Of a stretch of DNA of 49,728 bases, positions 16,364 to 25,544 are shown piece by piece. The notes under the pieces are model-generated. The model was not told the DNA's origin, did no database searches, and was given only the letters and a program-made list of their open reading frames with translations. This DNA is from Chitinophagaceae bacterium (lineage in GTDB: Bacteria > Bacteroidota > Bacteroidia > Chitinophagales > Chitinophagaceae), in NCBI GenBank assembly GCA_025923075.1, contig JAICGN010000021.1, positions 1-49,728 of the forward strand. Reading direction: 5' to 3'. The position numbers were made by a program, and so were the translations under genes. The first letter of the stretch is position 1, and the number at the start of each line of letters is the position of its first letter.

Positions 16364-18340
16364 TTATTTGTCTAACCCCATCTTTTTAATTAGCTGTGTA
16401 AATCGGGGATCAGATTTTAATTCTTTCAGCATGGGATACCTGATGCAAAAGATCATACCAAGACAAGCGATTCCCATCCTTTGTTCATAAGTTTTATTGA
16501 GATATTGAAAAGCAAGATCGAGCTCTTTCATGCCAGAGTATAAAAAAGCAAAATCCATATGCAGTAGTACATCAGGTTCTTTCGCCTGTCTTAATTTTAT
16601 TTTTTCTGCACATTCCAAGGCTTTATCCATTTGGCCTGCCGCCGCATAAGCATGGCCTAAACTACTAAGCCCTTTTAATGGATGCCCGACAAGTTTGTGA
16701 TAGTGTTCGAGATCCTTTATAGCTTTTTCATTTTCTCCCTTGGCGAGGTAGGTCATGCCCCTGCTTTCAAATGCCCTCCTGAAGTTTGGTTCCAGTTCGA
16801 TTATTTTATCAAATTGCGCAAGCGCTTCTTCAAATCGACCGGCAAAAGAATAGGCATCACCAAGTGTGCTCATCAAAGGCAATGAAAGCGGATCGAGAAT
16901 TAGAGCCTGCTGAATTTTTTCTATCGCTTTTTCAAAATCTCCTTTTGCAATAAGAAACCAGCCATGCACCTGGTTAAACAGTGAAGAATTCAGTCCAAGG
17001 TCTTGCGCTTTATTTAGCGATACTTCAGCTCCATCAAAATCCCAGTTGTGATAAAATTTTATCGTTGCAAGTGATAAGTGGGATTCAGCATGGTTGGGAT
17101 CAAGCTCAATAGCTTTTAACGTACAATCTTTTGCTTTTGGGTAAGCTTCCGCCGGTGGAATAATCCCGGACGACCCAAGAAAAGAATAGCAATAGGAGAG
17201 GGAACAATAGGGTAAGGCGAAAGTGGGATCAATACTGATTGCTTCTTCAAAAGTTTTGATAGCATTGACAATATTCTCCGGAGTAGATTTATTCCAGTAA
17301 TAGCGGCCCTTAAGGTATAAATTGTAAGCCTCAATATTTTCGGTTGGCTGCCTGACAACATTTTCTTTTTTTTCATTGACCGCAAAATTTTCTTTTAACC
17401 GGCTTACAATTTTCGTTGCTATTTCATCCTGTACTTCAAAAATATCCTCCAGTTCACGATCATAAACTTCAGACCAGGAATGATAGCCATCTGCTGTATT
17501 TATTAATTGAACATTGATCCTTACTTTTTTCCCCGCCCAGCGAACTGTACCTTCCAGGACGTTTGCTACGCCGAGTTTGGCGCCGATCTGCCTTATATCT
17601 TCGTTTTTGCCTTTAAACGAAAATGAGGAAGTGCGGGCCGTTACCTGTATCCCATCTACATGAGTTAATGCATTAAGAATTTCTTCAGAGATACCATCAC
17701 TGAAATATTCATTCTCCGGATCAGCACTCATATTTATAAAGGGAAGAACTGCTACACTTTTGTCAGTACCTGTTTTTACGCCAATTTGTGCAGCGGTGGG
17801 AATAACAAGTCCTTCGTTAGTTATTGCATGGATCTCAACCGGCTTCTTAACATTTTTCAGGTTAACGCTCCCAAGTGAAAGGGTTTTTATTTCATTTTGG
17901 TTCTTGACTTCGTCAAAAACCTTATCAGAAATAAGTACAGCCCCGGGAACAGAGATTGATTCAATGCGTGAAGCAAGATTAACACAGTCGCCATACAATC
18001 CTTGTGTATCATAAACAACATCGCCTGAATGGATGCCTATTCTCAGTTTTACTTTTGGTTCATTCTGTAATTCTTTTTGAATTTCAATGCCACATTTTAC
18101 AGCATCAATAGCGCTGTCAAATATGCTTAATGTGCCGTCGCCAAAAAACTGAACAATAATTCCGTTATGGGCAGGAATAAGATTTTCTAAAGTTTGCTGT
18201 TGCCGATTTCTTAAAACCTTGGCTTTGGCTTCATCTTCCTGCATCATTGCGGTATAGCCCGTCATGTCAGCGAACATGATCGCAACAAGTTTTCGGATTT
18301 GTGAGCCAGAGGCTCCGCTATCGGTCGCTGGTTTTTCCAT
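16364..18340 (-). CDS. class III nucleotide cyclase with TolB-like and TPR domains (paralogue 1)
   Basis: The 658-residue protein has three parts: a class III cyclase homology domain (about residues 16-190), a TolB/FlgO-like region (about 214-330; SVAVLPFINMSADPENEYFSDGISEEIL) and tetratricopeptide repeats (about 340-650). In the cyclase domain both metal-binding Asp (D25 in FADMTGY, D68 in FFGDG) and the transition-state Asn and Arg (N121, R125 in VNLASR) are present, so catalysis is plausible. The purine-choosing pair, by my alignment, is Gln64 and Gly114 instead of Lys/Asp or Glu/Cys. The GTG/ATG-type start is ATG 18340. No signal peptide. It resembles the gene at 29086-31008 in domain order and sequence. 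Confidence 0.88.
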   Translation of the reverse strand: MEKPATDSGASGSQIRKLVAIMFADMTGYTAMMQEDEAKAKVLRNRQQQTLENLIPAHNGIIVQFFGDGTLSIFDSAIDAVKCGIEIQKELQNEPKVKLRIGIHSGDVVYDTQGLYGDCVNLASRIESISVPGAVLISDKVFDEVKNQNEIKTLSLGSVNLKNVKKPVEIHAITNEGLVIPTAAQIGVKTGTDKSVAVLPFINMSADPENEYFSDGISEEILNALTHVDGIQVTARTSSFSFKGKNEDIRQIGAKLGVANVLEGTVRWAGKKVRINVQLINTADGYHSWSEVYDRELEDIFEVQDEIATKIVSRLKENFAVNEKKENVVRQPTENIEAYNLYLKGRYYWNKSTPENIVNAIKTFEEAISIDPTFALPYCSLSYCYSFLGSSGIIPPAEAYPKAKDCTLKAIELDPNHAESHLSLATIKFYHNWDFDGAEVSLNKAQDLGLNSSLFNQVHGWFLIAKGDFEKAIEKIQQALILDPLSLPLMSTLGDAYSFAGRFEEALAQFDKIIELEPNFRRAFESRGMTYLAKGENEKAIKDLEHYHKLVGHPLKGLSSLGHAYAAAGQMDKALECAEKIKLRQAKEPDVLLHMDFAFLYSGMKELDLAFQYLNKTYEQRMGIACLGMIFCIRYPMLKELKSDPRFTQLIKKMGLDK

Positions 18341-18584
18341 GTTTAGATCAGATATCCGGAACAGGTCCGGTCAACAAAAATAGAGTAAATCATGTTGCTG
18401 TAGTTGTCATTCTGCAACGCGCCGGTAAATTCTTTGCAAAAATTCTGCCGTGAAGAATGGTTGACAACTTTATATGCCAATTGATCCAATTTGGTGACGA
18501 TGACCATCTTGGTTGAATTATCCTATACTTTTTTGTGAGCGGGCGGTATCCAGATAGTTAGTTAGTAAAACAGGTACAGAAAAT

Positions 18585-21245
18585 TTATTTCAAAAACCTA
18601 TAAGTCAATTTTATTAGAAAAATATTTCGCGCCTGCTCAGCAAATGCATTATCAAGCAAGCTTTGTGTAATCGGAGTATCAACATCGCCAAAAGCATCAG
18701 GCGTGTTTCCCTGCGACCAAACAAGATAAAGCTCTGAACCTGCCCTGTATTCCCAGCGTACAACAAAATTTGATCTGAATTGGACAAAATTGAAATCAGG
18801 GTTGCTGAAACTATAGTCCGGATTCCCATCACCTGTTTCATCTACAAAGTACTCGTCATTATTAAAACTGATCTGATTTGGAGTAAACACATAAAACCTG
18901 TCGTCATATTTTTTTGCCAAAGGAACAGATACATAGCCAAAGTTTGTATAGAGCGGTCTTGTTATGTAGGGCTGACCGTAATATTGAAGCGTAAGATCAG
19001 GTGTAATATTATAATTCAACCTGCCAACAAAACGAAGTGTTTCCTGATTTACTTCACTCACAATTGTTCTCACCATGTTGTTATAATCCACATTGTTTAC
19101 AAACTGGTCCTGCCTGCGCCAGTAATCGGAGTAGGAAGCGCTCAGGTTGATGTTGAGTGCATTTGTTGGCTGAAAAACTAAACTTAAACTATAGTTATTT
19201 CCGGTTATCGTATTATCAAAACCCCAGAAGAAATTCAAATTGAGATTCGCATAGAATTTTTTTCTGGAGTCACTTGTTACATATAGCCATTGTCCCATTC
19301 CAGCCGGGCGGCGAAGAGAAGAACCTCCCCGCAACGCATTGTTGGAAATATCATAGGGATTAACTGTTGTCCCCATCCCAGTTTGCCAATTATTCTTATA
19401 TGTCGCATGTGCATTAAAATTGAATGCATCGTAGAGGAACTGCCCGCCATAGTCCCACCTGAACCAATGATTGTAATTTATCCGTGCATTACGGAAAATT
19501 GAAAATGGCTTTTGCCATTGCAAGCCTGCCCATGTAAAATGATTGATCTCATTTGATGTGAGCAGAAAGCCAATATCATTCAATTCGAGCCCTGGGGAAC
19601 GTACCGTCACACCTGACTCAAATTTAAATATCCGTCCATGCCTACCTGATTTGCCTCCAATTTTACCAATACGAAAAGTGCCGCCCATACCGTTTAAAGA
19701 AGTTCTATTTGCGTCTACTTCTACTTCCTTGGCATTAGGGCGTTGGAAAAGATGTTCAAAAGATCGTTGCGTATTAAGGATCGCTTCTTCTGTACCGTTT
19801 ACATGGCTGAAAACTACATTACCGCGGAGATACCATGTCCTTTTTTTCCAAAAATGCAAAAAATCAAAACCACCTGAATATGCATTTCGATGAAGGATAT
19901 CACTTAAACCCTCTTCCCGGTTTACTGCAGTGAAAATTCCTCCTAACACAGTGTTACCAGCTTTGATATCTTTTTGCAGTCTTGCTACAAAATAATTTGT
20001 AAGCGGCTCTACTAATTCCTCTCTTTTTTGTCCATTATTATCTACCGTTGCCATTTCTCTTTCGGTAACACTTTCAAGAATGCCAATGCTGACTCCTTTT
20101 TTTGTTTTACCACTAAACTTTGCAGCACCAAGTATTGACGTGTTCAAAGGCATTTTAACATATTCACCATTGGATGTTGCCGGATAGCCGTGAGGCGAAC
20201 TTCCAATGCGGCGTGAATAAAAAAGCAGATCGGAATCATATTCTCCACCAGCTTCAGAACCGGTTAATTGGTAATTGAAAATATTTCTGCTTTCAATAAA
20301 AAAAGGTCTTCTCTCCTCAAAGAAATTTTGAAATCCGTCAATCCGGACCTGCGACGGATCAGCTTCTACCTGGCCAAAATCCGGATTGATAGTAAAGTCA
20401 AGAATTAGATCATTCGTCACAGCAACCTTGCCATCTATACCGGCCGCTATTTTCCCGTCAAGACCTTCGGCAAACGGATTCCCTTCTTCCTTTTGATATT
20501 TATCCACCTGTGCAATTACATAGGGTGCAAGTTCCACCTGGCGATGCATCGGAATGTCTTTCAACCCATGCAGTTCTCCAAAACCGCTAACCCAGACTCC
20601 TGAATTTTGCGGAATGTACTGCCAGGTTGATCGTTCTTCTTTACGGAACAGGCGCCGTGTCACCTGGAACCCCCAAACCTTATCGACTTCATTGCCATAG
20701 CGTATCTGGCTGAGAGGTATCTTAACTTCACCAGTCCAGCCTTTTTCATCTATATGAGTCTTTGCAAACCAGATAGGGTTCCAATTCGCATCCCAATTGT
20801 TTCCATTTTCAGAAACGAACTCATCACTGCGTACACCAGAAACAGATAATGTAAATGAAAATGCAGTACGCTGGTCATGATAACTGTCAATATTTATTTC
20901 GATCCAATCGCCGGGAAATACATCACGCCGTCCCATTCGCCTGACAATTGAATCGGGTGAAACATCATGACAACGATAACCGACGTAAAGATATTTGTCG
21001 TCGTAAAGTATTTTGAAACTGGTTGGTTGAGAAGGAGGCTTTCCTTCGTCAGGCAGCCATTGAATAAAATCACCACCCCATTCCACAGCATTCCATGCTT
21101 CCTCTTTCAATACTCCGTCAAGTGTGATTTCGCCAATAGCTCTTTTGGTAAAGTATTTCTTTTTTTCAAGTACAGTGTCGCCGGAATGAGCTTTGGCGAC
21201 TGGAATGCAAAAAAACGCCAGGATAAGGAGCAAGTTGGTTTTCAT
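18585..21245 (-). CDS. DUF5916 outer-membrane-type protein with CBM9-like N-terminal domain
   Basis: The 886-residue product begins with a signal peptide (MKTNLLLILAFFCIPVAKA) and a CBM9-like domain (KRAIGEITLDGVLKEEAWNAVEWGGDFIQWLPDEGKPPSQPTSFKILYDDKYLYVGYRCHD), followed by the DUF5916 region with the invariant FGQVEADPSQV and FFEERRPFFIE blocks and a long beta-barrel-like C-terminal part (alternating polar and aromatic strands ending FLIKLTYRFLK). The final Phe-Leu-Lys is close to the aromatic end typical of outer-membrane barrels. Function is unknown; the CBM9-like part suggests sugar or polysaccharide contact. The start ATG 21245 opens directly onto the signal peptide. Confidence 0.85.
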   Translation of the reverse strand: MKTNLLLILAFFCIPVAKAHSGDTVLEKKKYFTKRAIGEITLDGVLKEEAWNAVEWGGDFIQWLPDEGKPPSQPTSFKILYDDKYLYVGYRCHDVSPDSIVRRMGRRDVFPGDWIEINIDSYHDQRTAFSFTLSVSGVRSDEFVSENGNNWDANWNPIWFAKTHIDEKGWTGEVKIPLSQIRYGNEVDKVWGFQVTRRLFRKEERSTWQYIPQNSGVWVSGFGELHGLKDIPMHRQVELAPYVIAQVDKYQKEEGNPFAEGLDGKIAAGIDGKVAVTNDLILDFTINPDFGQVEADPSQVRIDGFQNFFEERRPFFIESRNIFNYQLTGSEAGGEYDSDLLFYSRRIGSSPHGYPATSNGEYVKMPLNTSILGAAKFSGKTKKGVSIGILESVTEREMATVDNNGQKREELVEPLTNYFVARLQKDIKAGNTVLGGIFTAVNREEGLSDILHRNAYSGGFDFLHFWKKRTWYLRGNVVFSHVNGTEEAILNTQRSFEHLFQRPNAKEVEVDANRTSLNGMGGTFRIGKIGGKSGRHGRIFKFESGVTVRSPGLELNDIGFLLTSNEINHFTWAGLQWQKPFSIFRNARINYNHWFRWDYGGQFLYDAFNFNAHATYKNNWQTGMGTTVNPYDISNNALRGGSSLRRPAGMGQWLYVTSDSRKKFYANLNLNFFWGFDNTITGNNYSLSLVFQPTNALNINLSASYSDYWRRQDQFVNNVDYNNMVRTIVSEVNQETLRFVGRLNYNITPDLTLQYYGQPYITRPLYTNFGYVSVPLAKKYDDRFYVFTPNQISFNNDEYFVDETGDGNPDYSFSNPDFNFVQFRSNFVVRWEYRAGSELYLVWSQGNTPDAFGDVDTPITQSLLDNAFAEQARNIFLIKLTYRFLK

Positions 21246-21424
21246 AAAACAATTATACATTTTGTTCTAAACAGGAAAAATGTAAAGTATAACAACGGCA
21301 ATATTTTCAAGATATGCGGCTACAAAATGTTAAAAACTATTGGAAAAAAGCCACGACCAGGGCCCCCAGTTTCATAATATTGACAGACTTATTTTTATTG
21401 TAGATTCATGGTTCAAATTTTTTT

Positions 21425-22051
21425 ATGCCCTCCAAAACTGATTGGACTAAAGCGATACAACCACTGCTTAAAAAATACAAGAAGACTAAGCATCCGCTTG
21501 ATTATAAAAACATTTACCAGTTATTGGTAATGGTTGTTCTATCTGCTCAGGACTCAGATAGAAACATTAACTCGATTGCGCCAAAGCTATTTGATGCCTA
21601 TCCGAACATGAAGACGCTGTCAAGAGCTTCAGAAGAAACATTATTTCCCTTTATTAGCAAGGTGAGAAATTTTGCCAATAAAGCGGCATGGTTGATAGAA
21701 ATTGCCAGGGCCATCAAACAAGATAAAAATATTCCACTTACCCATGAAGGTCTCACTTCATTAAAAGGGATTGGAAGTAAATCCGCTAATGTTATTTTGC
21801 GTGAAGCCGGTAAGCCGGCAGAAGGAGTGATTGTTGACCTACATGTTGTGCGTGTAGCCCCAAGGCTTGGAATTGCAACAGGTACCGATCCCAAAAAAAT
21901 TGAAAAACAAATAAAGGAAATACTTCCTCAAAAATATTGGGATGCCGGAATGGCAATGTCGTTTCATGGCCGGGAAATATGCAGGCCTCAACCAAAATGC
22001 GAGATATGTTTACTGAGGAGTGTGTGTGCTTATTATAAAGCCAACAAATAA
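21425..22051 (+). CDS. endonuclease III-like DNA glycosylase (HhH-GPD, Fe-S)
   Basis: The 208-residue product has the helix-hairpin-helix/GPD architecture: LLVMVVLSAQDSDRNIN (canonical LSAQxTD), the hairpin LKGIGSKSANVIL with the catalytic Lys, and VDLHVVRV with the catalytic Asp. The C-terminal Fe-S loop is CRPQPKCEICLLRSVC. The spacing between the first two Cys is five residues, not six as in E. coli endonuclease III. It removes damaged pyrimidines and nicks the strand. Neighbours do not form an operon with it; the NmrA-like gene follows 72 bases later on the same strand. Confidence 0.9.
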   Translation: MPSKTDWTKAIQPLLKKYKKTKHPLDYKNIYQLLVMVVLSAQDSDRNINSIAPKLFDAYPNMKTLSRASEETLFPFISKVRNFANKAAWLIEIARAIKQDKNIPLTHEGLTSLKGIGSKSANVILREAGKPAEGVIVDLHVVRVAPRLGIATGTDPKKIEKQIKEILPQKYWDAGMAMSFHGREICRPQPKCEICLLRSVCAYYKANK

Positions 22052-22123
22052 TTTTCCTGAAATAGAAAAAGTTAATGGGCAAAGAAATCAGCATTGTGTT
22101 ATAAATTGCTGAGAAATCAAAAC

Positions 22124-23074
22124 ATGTCACAAAAGAAAATAATAACTGTATTTGGCGCTACTGGCGCACAAGGCGGCGGACTGGTCCGCGCAATTCTTCA
22201 TGATAAGCATAGCGAATTCGCAGTTCGTGCCGTTACCCGTGATCCGGATTCAGAACACGCAACAACTTTGGCAGCTATGGGTGCGGAAGTTGTCGTTGCT
22301 GATATTGATAATGCTGAAGATGTACAGAAAGCAATGAACGGTGCTTATGGCGCTTTTTGTGTTACTTTTTTCTGGGCACATTTCTCTCCTGAGAAAGAAA
22401 TGGCGCAAGCAAAGATTATGGCAGATGCCGCAAAAACTGCGGGCTTGAAACATGTAATATGGTCAACACTTGAAGATACCCGTCACTATATTCCGCTTAT
22501 TGATAACCGCATGCCAACATTGCAGGGAAAATATAAAGTGCCGCATTTTGATGCTAAGGGTGAGTCTGATCATTATTTTATTGATGCCGGTGTACCCACT
22601 ACCTTCTTACTTGCTTCTTTCTATTGGGAAAACATGATCTATTTCGGAGCCGGGCCAAAACGGGGCGAAGACGGAACATTAGCTATCACATTTCCGATGG
22701 GAAAGAAAAAACTTTCTGGAATTGGATCCAGTGATATAGGAAAATGTGCGTATGGCATTTTTAAAAAAGGAACCTCACTTGTGGGAAAGAGGATAGGTGT
22801 AGCCGGGGATGAACCTACTTGCGCTGAGATGGCAGCAGCATTAACAAAAGCCTTAGGTGAGGAAGTCAGATATAATGATGTATCGCCGGATCTGTACAGA
22901 AGTTTTGGCTTTCCGGGAGCAGATGAACTGGGAAACATGTTCCAGTTTTATCATGACTTTGAAGAAGTATGTGTTTCAACAAGACATGTGCCCTATTCAA
23001 GAGAGTTAGACCCGGGCTTACAGAATTTTGATACCTGGCTTAAACATAATGCAAAGAAAATCCCGATCGAATAA
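22124..23074 (+). CDS. NmrA-like NAD(P)-binding protein
   Basis: The 316-residue product starts MSQKKIITVFGATGAQGGGLVRAIL, the glycine-rich GATGxxG motif of NmrA-type atypical short-chain dehydrogenase/reductases. It continues with DPDSEHATTLAAMGAEVVVADIDN and a GAFCVTFFWAHF segment. The catalytic Tyr-x3-Lys of typical SDRs is replaced by HVIWSTLEDTRHY, consistent with NmrA family members that act as redox sensors or regulators. Cofactor and partner are not known. Start ATG 22124; a frame opening at TTG 22094 would add ten residues. A bidirectional terminator follows. Confidence 0.88.
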   Translation: MSQKKIITVFGATGAQGGGLVRAILHDKHSEFAVRAVTRDPDSEHATTLAAMGAEVVVADIDNAEDVQKAMNGAYGAFCVTFFWAHFSPEKEMAQAKIMADAAKTAGLKHVIWSTLEDTRHYIPLIDNRMPTLQGKYKVPHFDAKGESDHYFIDAGVPTTFLLASFYWENMIYFGAGPKRGEDGTLAITFPMGKKKLSGIGSSDIGKCAYGIFKKGTSLVGKRIGVAGDEPTCAEMAAALTKALGEEVRYNDVSPDLYRSFGFPGADELGNMFQFYHDFEEVCVSTRHVPYSRELDPGLQNFDTWLKHNAKKIPIE

Positions 23075-23093
23075 CATATAAGTAATTAAAAAT

Positions 23094-23125
23094 AAAAAAG
23101 CCTCAAGGATCCTTGTGGCTTTTTT
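23094..23125. terminator. bidirectional intrinsic terminator between convergent genes
   Basis: A perfect 12-bp palindrome CAAGGATCCTTG (23104-23115) is flanked by AAAAAAGCC on one side and GGCTTTTTT on the other, with one T-T mismatch between. Six A on the left and six T on the right make a stem that terminates both the rightward NmrA-like gene and the leftward DinB-like gene. Confidence 0.85.
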
Positions 23126-23145
23126 ATTAAATAGATAATTACCTA

Positions 23146-23706
23146 TTAAAATAATCGTTCCTGCGGAGGTTTTATTCCCTGGCGACGAATATAAATTGTT
23201 GTCTGAGCCCGGTGATGCGTCTGGTGTTCAAAAGTTTTTATCATCAATGCGAGTCTTGTTTCCTCAAAACCAAATATCTTTTTCTTTTCGCCCCATTTAT
23301 TAATATCGGTGTTCTTGACCGAGTTGATACAGTAATCATAGCTCGCGGTTACATAAATCATCACGGAATCTTTTTTCTGTGCACCGGGGCTGTTTTCAAG
23401 ATTTGGATTCCCAAAAACAGGGGGCACTTTTTGATCTGTTGCATTCATCATGAGGAAAATATTTCCGCCGGCGAGATGAAGCATTTGCTGTGCAAAACTT
23501 CTTATACTATCTGCAGCCACAAATGAATACTTGTCGGCCGGCATTGCATTTAGATAGTCAACAGTATAGGTTTTTGCCCTTTCCCATTCTTTTACCATTT
23601 GCGCTTTTATATCATCGGCAGTTAAGGCTTGTGATTTAAGTTGTGAACCTGTGATAAGTAAAAATATTGGCAGAATAATTACCGCATTTTGCATTAGTTT
23701 TTTCAT
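23146..23706 (-). CDS. exported DinB-like protein
   Basis: The 186-residue product has a signal peptide (basic KK, hydrophobic ILPIFLLITG, then QLKSQA) and a DinB four-helix-bundle pattern: MVKEWERAKTYTVDYLNAMPADKYSF, IRSFAQQMLHLAGGNIFLM and the terminal helix FEHQTHHRAQTTIYIRRQGI. Histidines in MLHLAG and HQTHHRAQ match the metal-ligand positions of DinB/YfiT-like enzymes, whose bound metal and substrate vary. The export signal is unusual, since most DinB proteins are cytoplasmic, but periplasmic ones are known in Bacteroidota. It shares a strand with the cupin-like gene upstream, 44 bases apart. Confidence 0.85.
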   Translation of the reverse strand: MKKLMQNAVIILPIFLLITGSQLKSQALTADDIKAQMVKEWERAKTYTVDYLNAMPADKYSFVAADSIRSFAQQMLHLAGGNIFLMMNATDQKVPPVFGNPNLENSPGAQKKDSVMIYVTASYDYCINSVKNTDINKWGEKKKIFGFEETRLALMIKTFEHQTHHRAQTTIYIRRQGIKPPQERLF

Positions 23707-23750
23707 GATAATTTTTTTGGAGAAGCAAGTTAGTGAAAAACCGGATGGGT

Positions 23751-24413
23751 TTATTTTAATTGTAAGAGCACAAAACTTACTGCCTTGTTCCCGGCTGGCT
23801 TTAAGGAAATGTGTTGACCGGCTTCAACCCATATATAATGAGCCGGTTTCAAAATGCGATGCTGAATTATTTCATTTATTTTATACTCAATAACAGATTC
23901 CGTTTGGCTTACCAGCAAACTGCCATTTCCTGAAGGAGGTATTTCGAGTATGTTCCCCGGTTTCAATTCTACGTTGTAGCCATTTACCTGTTGCTCATTA
24001 AACAATAATTTTAAAAACGTGTTTTGCAATACAGCAATATTATTTTTCGGTTTTGTGTTGGTAAGTTCGACATCCATTACATGAAACCAGCTGGTATCTT
24101 CATTCCAAACACGATGTATGCGTGGAATGGCAATACTGTCGTAGTCAACTATACCACTAACGTTAGCCCCTTTTTGAGGTTGCTTGCCCCAAAGTTGAGA
24201 ACCGACATTGGTGTTTGTGAAAATGATGAATACTGAAGGTGTGTTATGTAAATGATATAGCGTAGTATCGTTGGGCCCAAGATGAACATCAAGAATCCGG
24301 ACAAATTCATTTTCGAAAACATTGTGATGTCGTGGTTCATCCCTTACATTCACTTGTGCAGAACTGCATAGTGAACAGATAATGACAGACCCAAACAAAA
24401 TGCATTTCAGCAT
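23751..24413 (-). CDS. exported cupin-like protein
   Basis: The 220-residue product starts with a signal peptide (MLKCILFGSVIICSLCSSAQ) and continues with NVFENEFVRILDVHLGPNDTTLYHLHNTPSVFIIFTNTNVG, a His-x-His cupin-like metal-binding strand pair with a later Gly-rich turn (LKPGNILEIPPSGN). A second cupin-like half (ILKPAHYIWVEAGQHISLKPAGNKAVSFVLLQL) gives a bicupin-like layout. The ligand is not apparent. It lies upstream of the DinB-like gene on the same strand, so they probably share a promoter; their combined role is unknown. Confidence 0.65.
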   Translation of the reverse strand: MLKCILFGSVIICSLCSSAQVNVRDEPRHHNVFENEFVRILDVHLGPNDTTLYHLHNTPSVFIIFTNTNVGSQLWGKQPQKGANVSGIVDYDSIAIPRIHRVWNEDTSWFHVMDVELTNTKPKNNIAVLQNTFLKLLFNEQQVNGYNVELKPGNILEIPPSGNGSLLVSQTESVIEYKINEIIQHRILKPAHYIWVEAGQHISLKPAGNKAVSFVLLQLK

Positions 24414-24489
24414 GCTTAAAGATAGCTGACTTTAAAATAAAAATGATATCTGGAACATAGTTTGATAGTTTTGAGCATAAATATTCATT

Positions 24490-25536
24490 ATGATACCTGT
24501 AAAAGGATATGCCGCATCGGATCCGACTGCTCCGTTAGCCCCCTTTAGTTTTGAAAGAAGGGATTTAAGAGAATATGATGTTTTGGTTGATATTTTATTT
24601 TCCGGTGTCTGCCACTCCGATCTGCACCAGGTGAGAGACGAGTGGGGGGGCTCGTTATATCCTATGGTGCCCGGACATGAAATTGTTGGCAAGGTGACCA
24701 GAGTCGGAACTGAAGTGAAGAAATTCAAAGTTGGTGATACGGTAGGTGTTGGTGTCATGGTGGATAGCTGCAGGGAATGTAAGCCCTGTACAGAATTTAT
24801 GGAGCAATACTGTGCCGAAGGAATGACCGGTACCTATAATAATTTTGAAAGAGATAAGATTACATTAGCCCAGGGAGGATATAGTACTCAAATCGTTTGT
24901 GATGAAAGATGGGTTTATCATGTTCCCGATAAACTGAATCTTGCAGGTGTTGCGCCATTACTTTGTGCCGGGATTACGACCTATTCTCCATTGAAATTTG
25001 TTAATGTAAAGGCAGGCGATAAGGTTGCGGTGGCCGGACTGGGTGGTCTTGGACACATGGCCGTAAAATTTGCAGTCGCGATGGGAGCTGAAGTCACCAT
25101 GCTCAGTACTTCGCCATCAAAAGCAAAAGATGCAAAGCAACTCGGCGCTCATCATTTCGTATTAAGCACTGATGAAGCTGCAATGAAATTACATCAGGAT
25201 CATTTTGATGTGGTTGTTGATACGGTCAGCGCGAACCATGATTATGAAATTTATTTGAGGCTGCTGGATCTTCATGGTAAGTTGCTGGTAGTGGGTTTGC
25301 CAAAGGAAGAACCTCATGTAAATCCGTTTGAATTGATCAAGAATCGCCGCAGTATTATCGGTTCAATGATTGGTGGCACAGTTGAAACTCAGGCAATGCT
25401 TAATTATTGTGGAGAGAAAAATATTGTAGCAGATGTAGAAGTGATCCCAATGCAAAAAATAAATGAGGCTTATGACAGACTGCTAAAAAGTGATGTGAAA
25501 TACAGGTTTGTGATTGATATGTCGAGTATAAAATAG
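24490..25536 (+). CDS. zinc-dependent alcohol dehydrogenase (CAD/YahK type)
   Basis: The 348-residue product has both zinc sites of medium-chain dehydrogenases: catalytic Cys in GVCHSDLHQ, His/Glu in GHEIVG, and structural Cys in CRECKPC ... QYC. The nucleotide fold follows GLGGLGHMAVKFAVAMGAEVTMLS, with Ser-Thr-Ser after the second strand suggesting NADP(H) preference, as in cinnamyl-alcohol/YahK-type aldehyde reductases. The product would be a broad-range aldehyde reductase. Length is normal. Convergent with the ThuA gene, eight bases between stops. Confidence 0.9.
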   Translation: MIPVKGYAASDPTAPLAPFSFERRDLREYDVLVDILFSGVCHSDLHQVRDEWGGSLYPMVPGHEIVGKVTRVGTEVKKFKVGDTVGVGVMVDSCRECKPCTEFMEQYCAEGMTGTYNNFERDKITLAQGGYSTQIVCDERWVYHVPDKLNLAGVAPLLCAGITTYSPLKFVNVKAGDKVAVAGLGGLGHMAVKFAVAMGAEVTMLSTSPSKAKDAKQLGAHHFVLSTDEAAMKLHQDHFDVVVDTVSANHDYEIYLRLLDLHGKLLVVGLPKEEPHVNPFELIKNRRSIIGSMIGGTVETQAMLNYCGEKNIVADVEVIPMQKINEAYDRLLKSDVKYRFVIDMSSIK

Positions 25537-25544
25537 CCGCAATG

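Noticed and set aside
18341-18584. Spacer between the cyclase and DUF5916 genes, searched for a small gene
   Set aside because: No frame with family character or start context was found.
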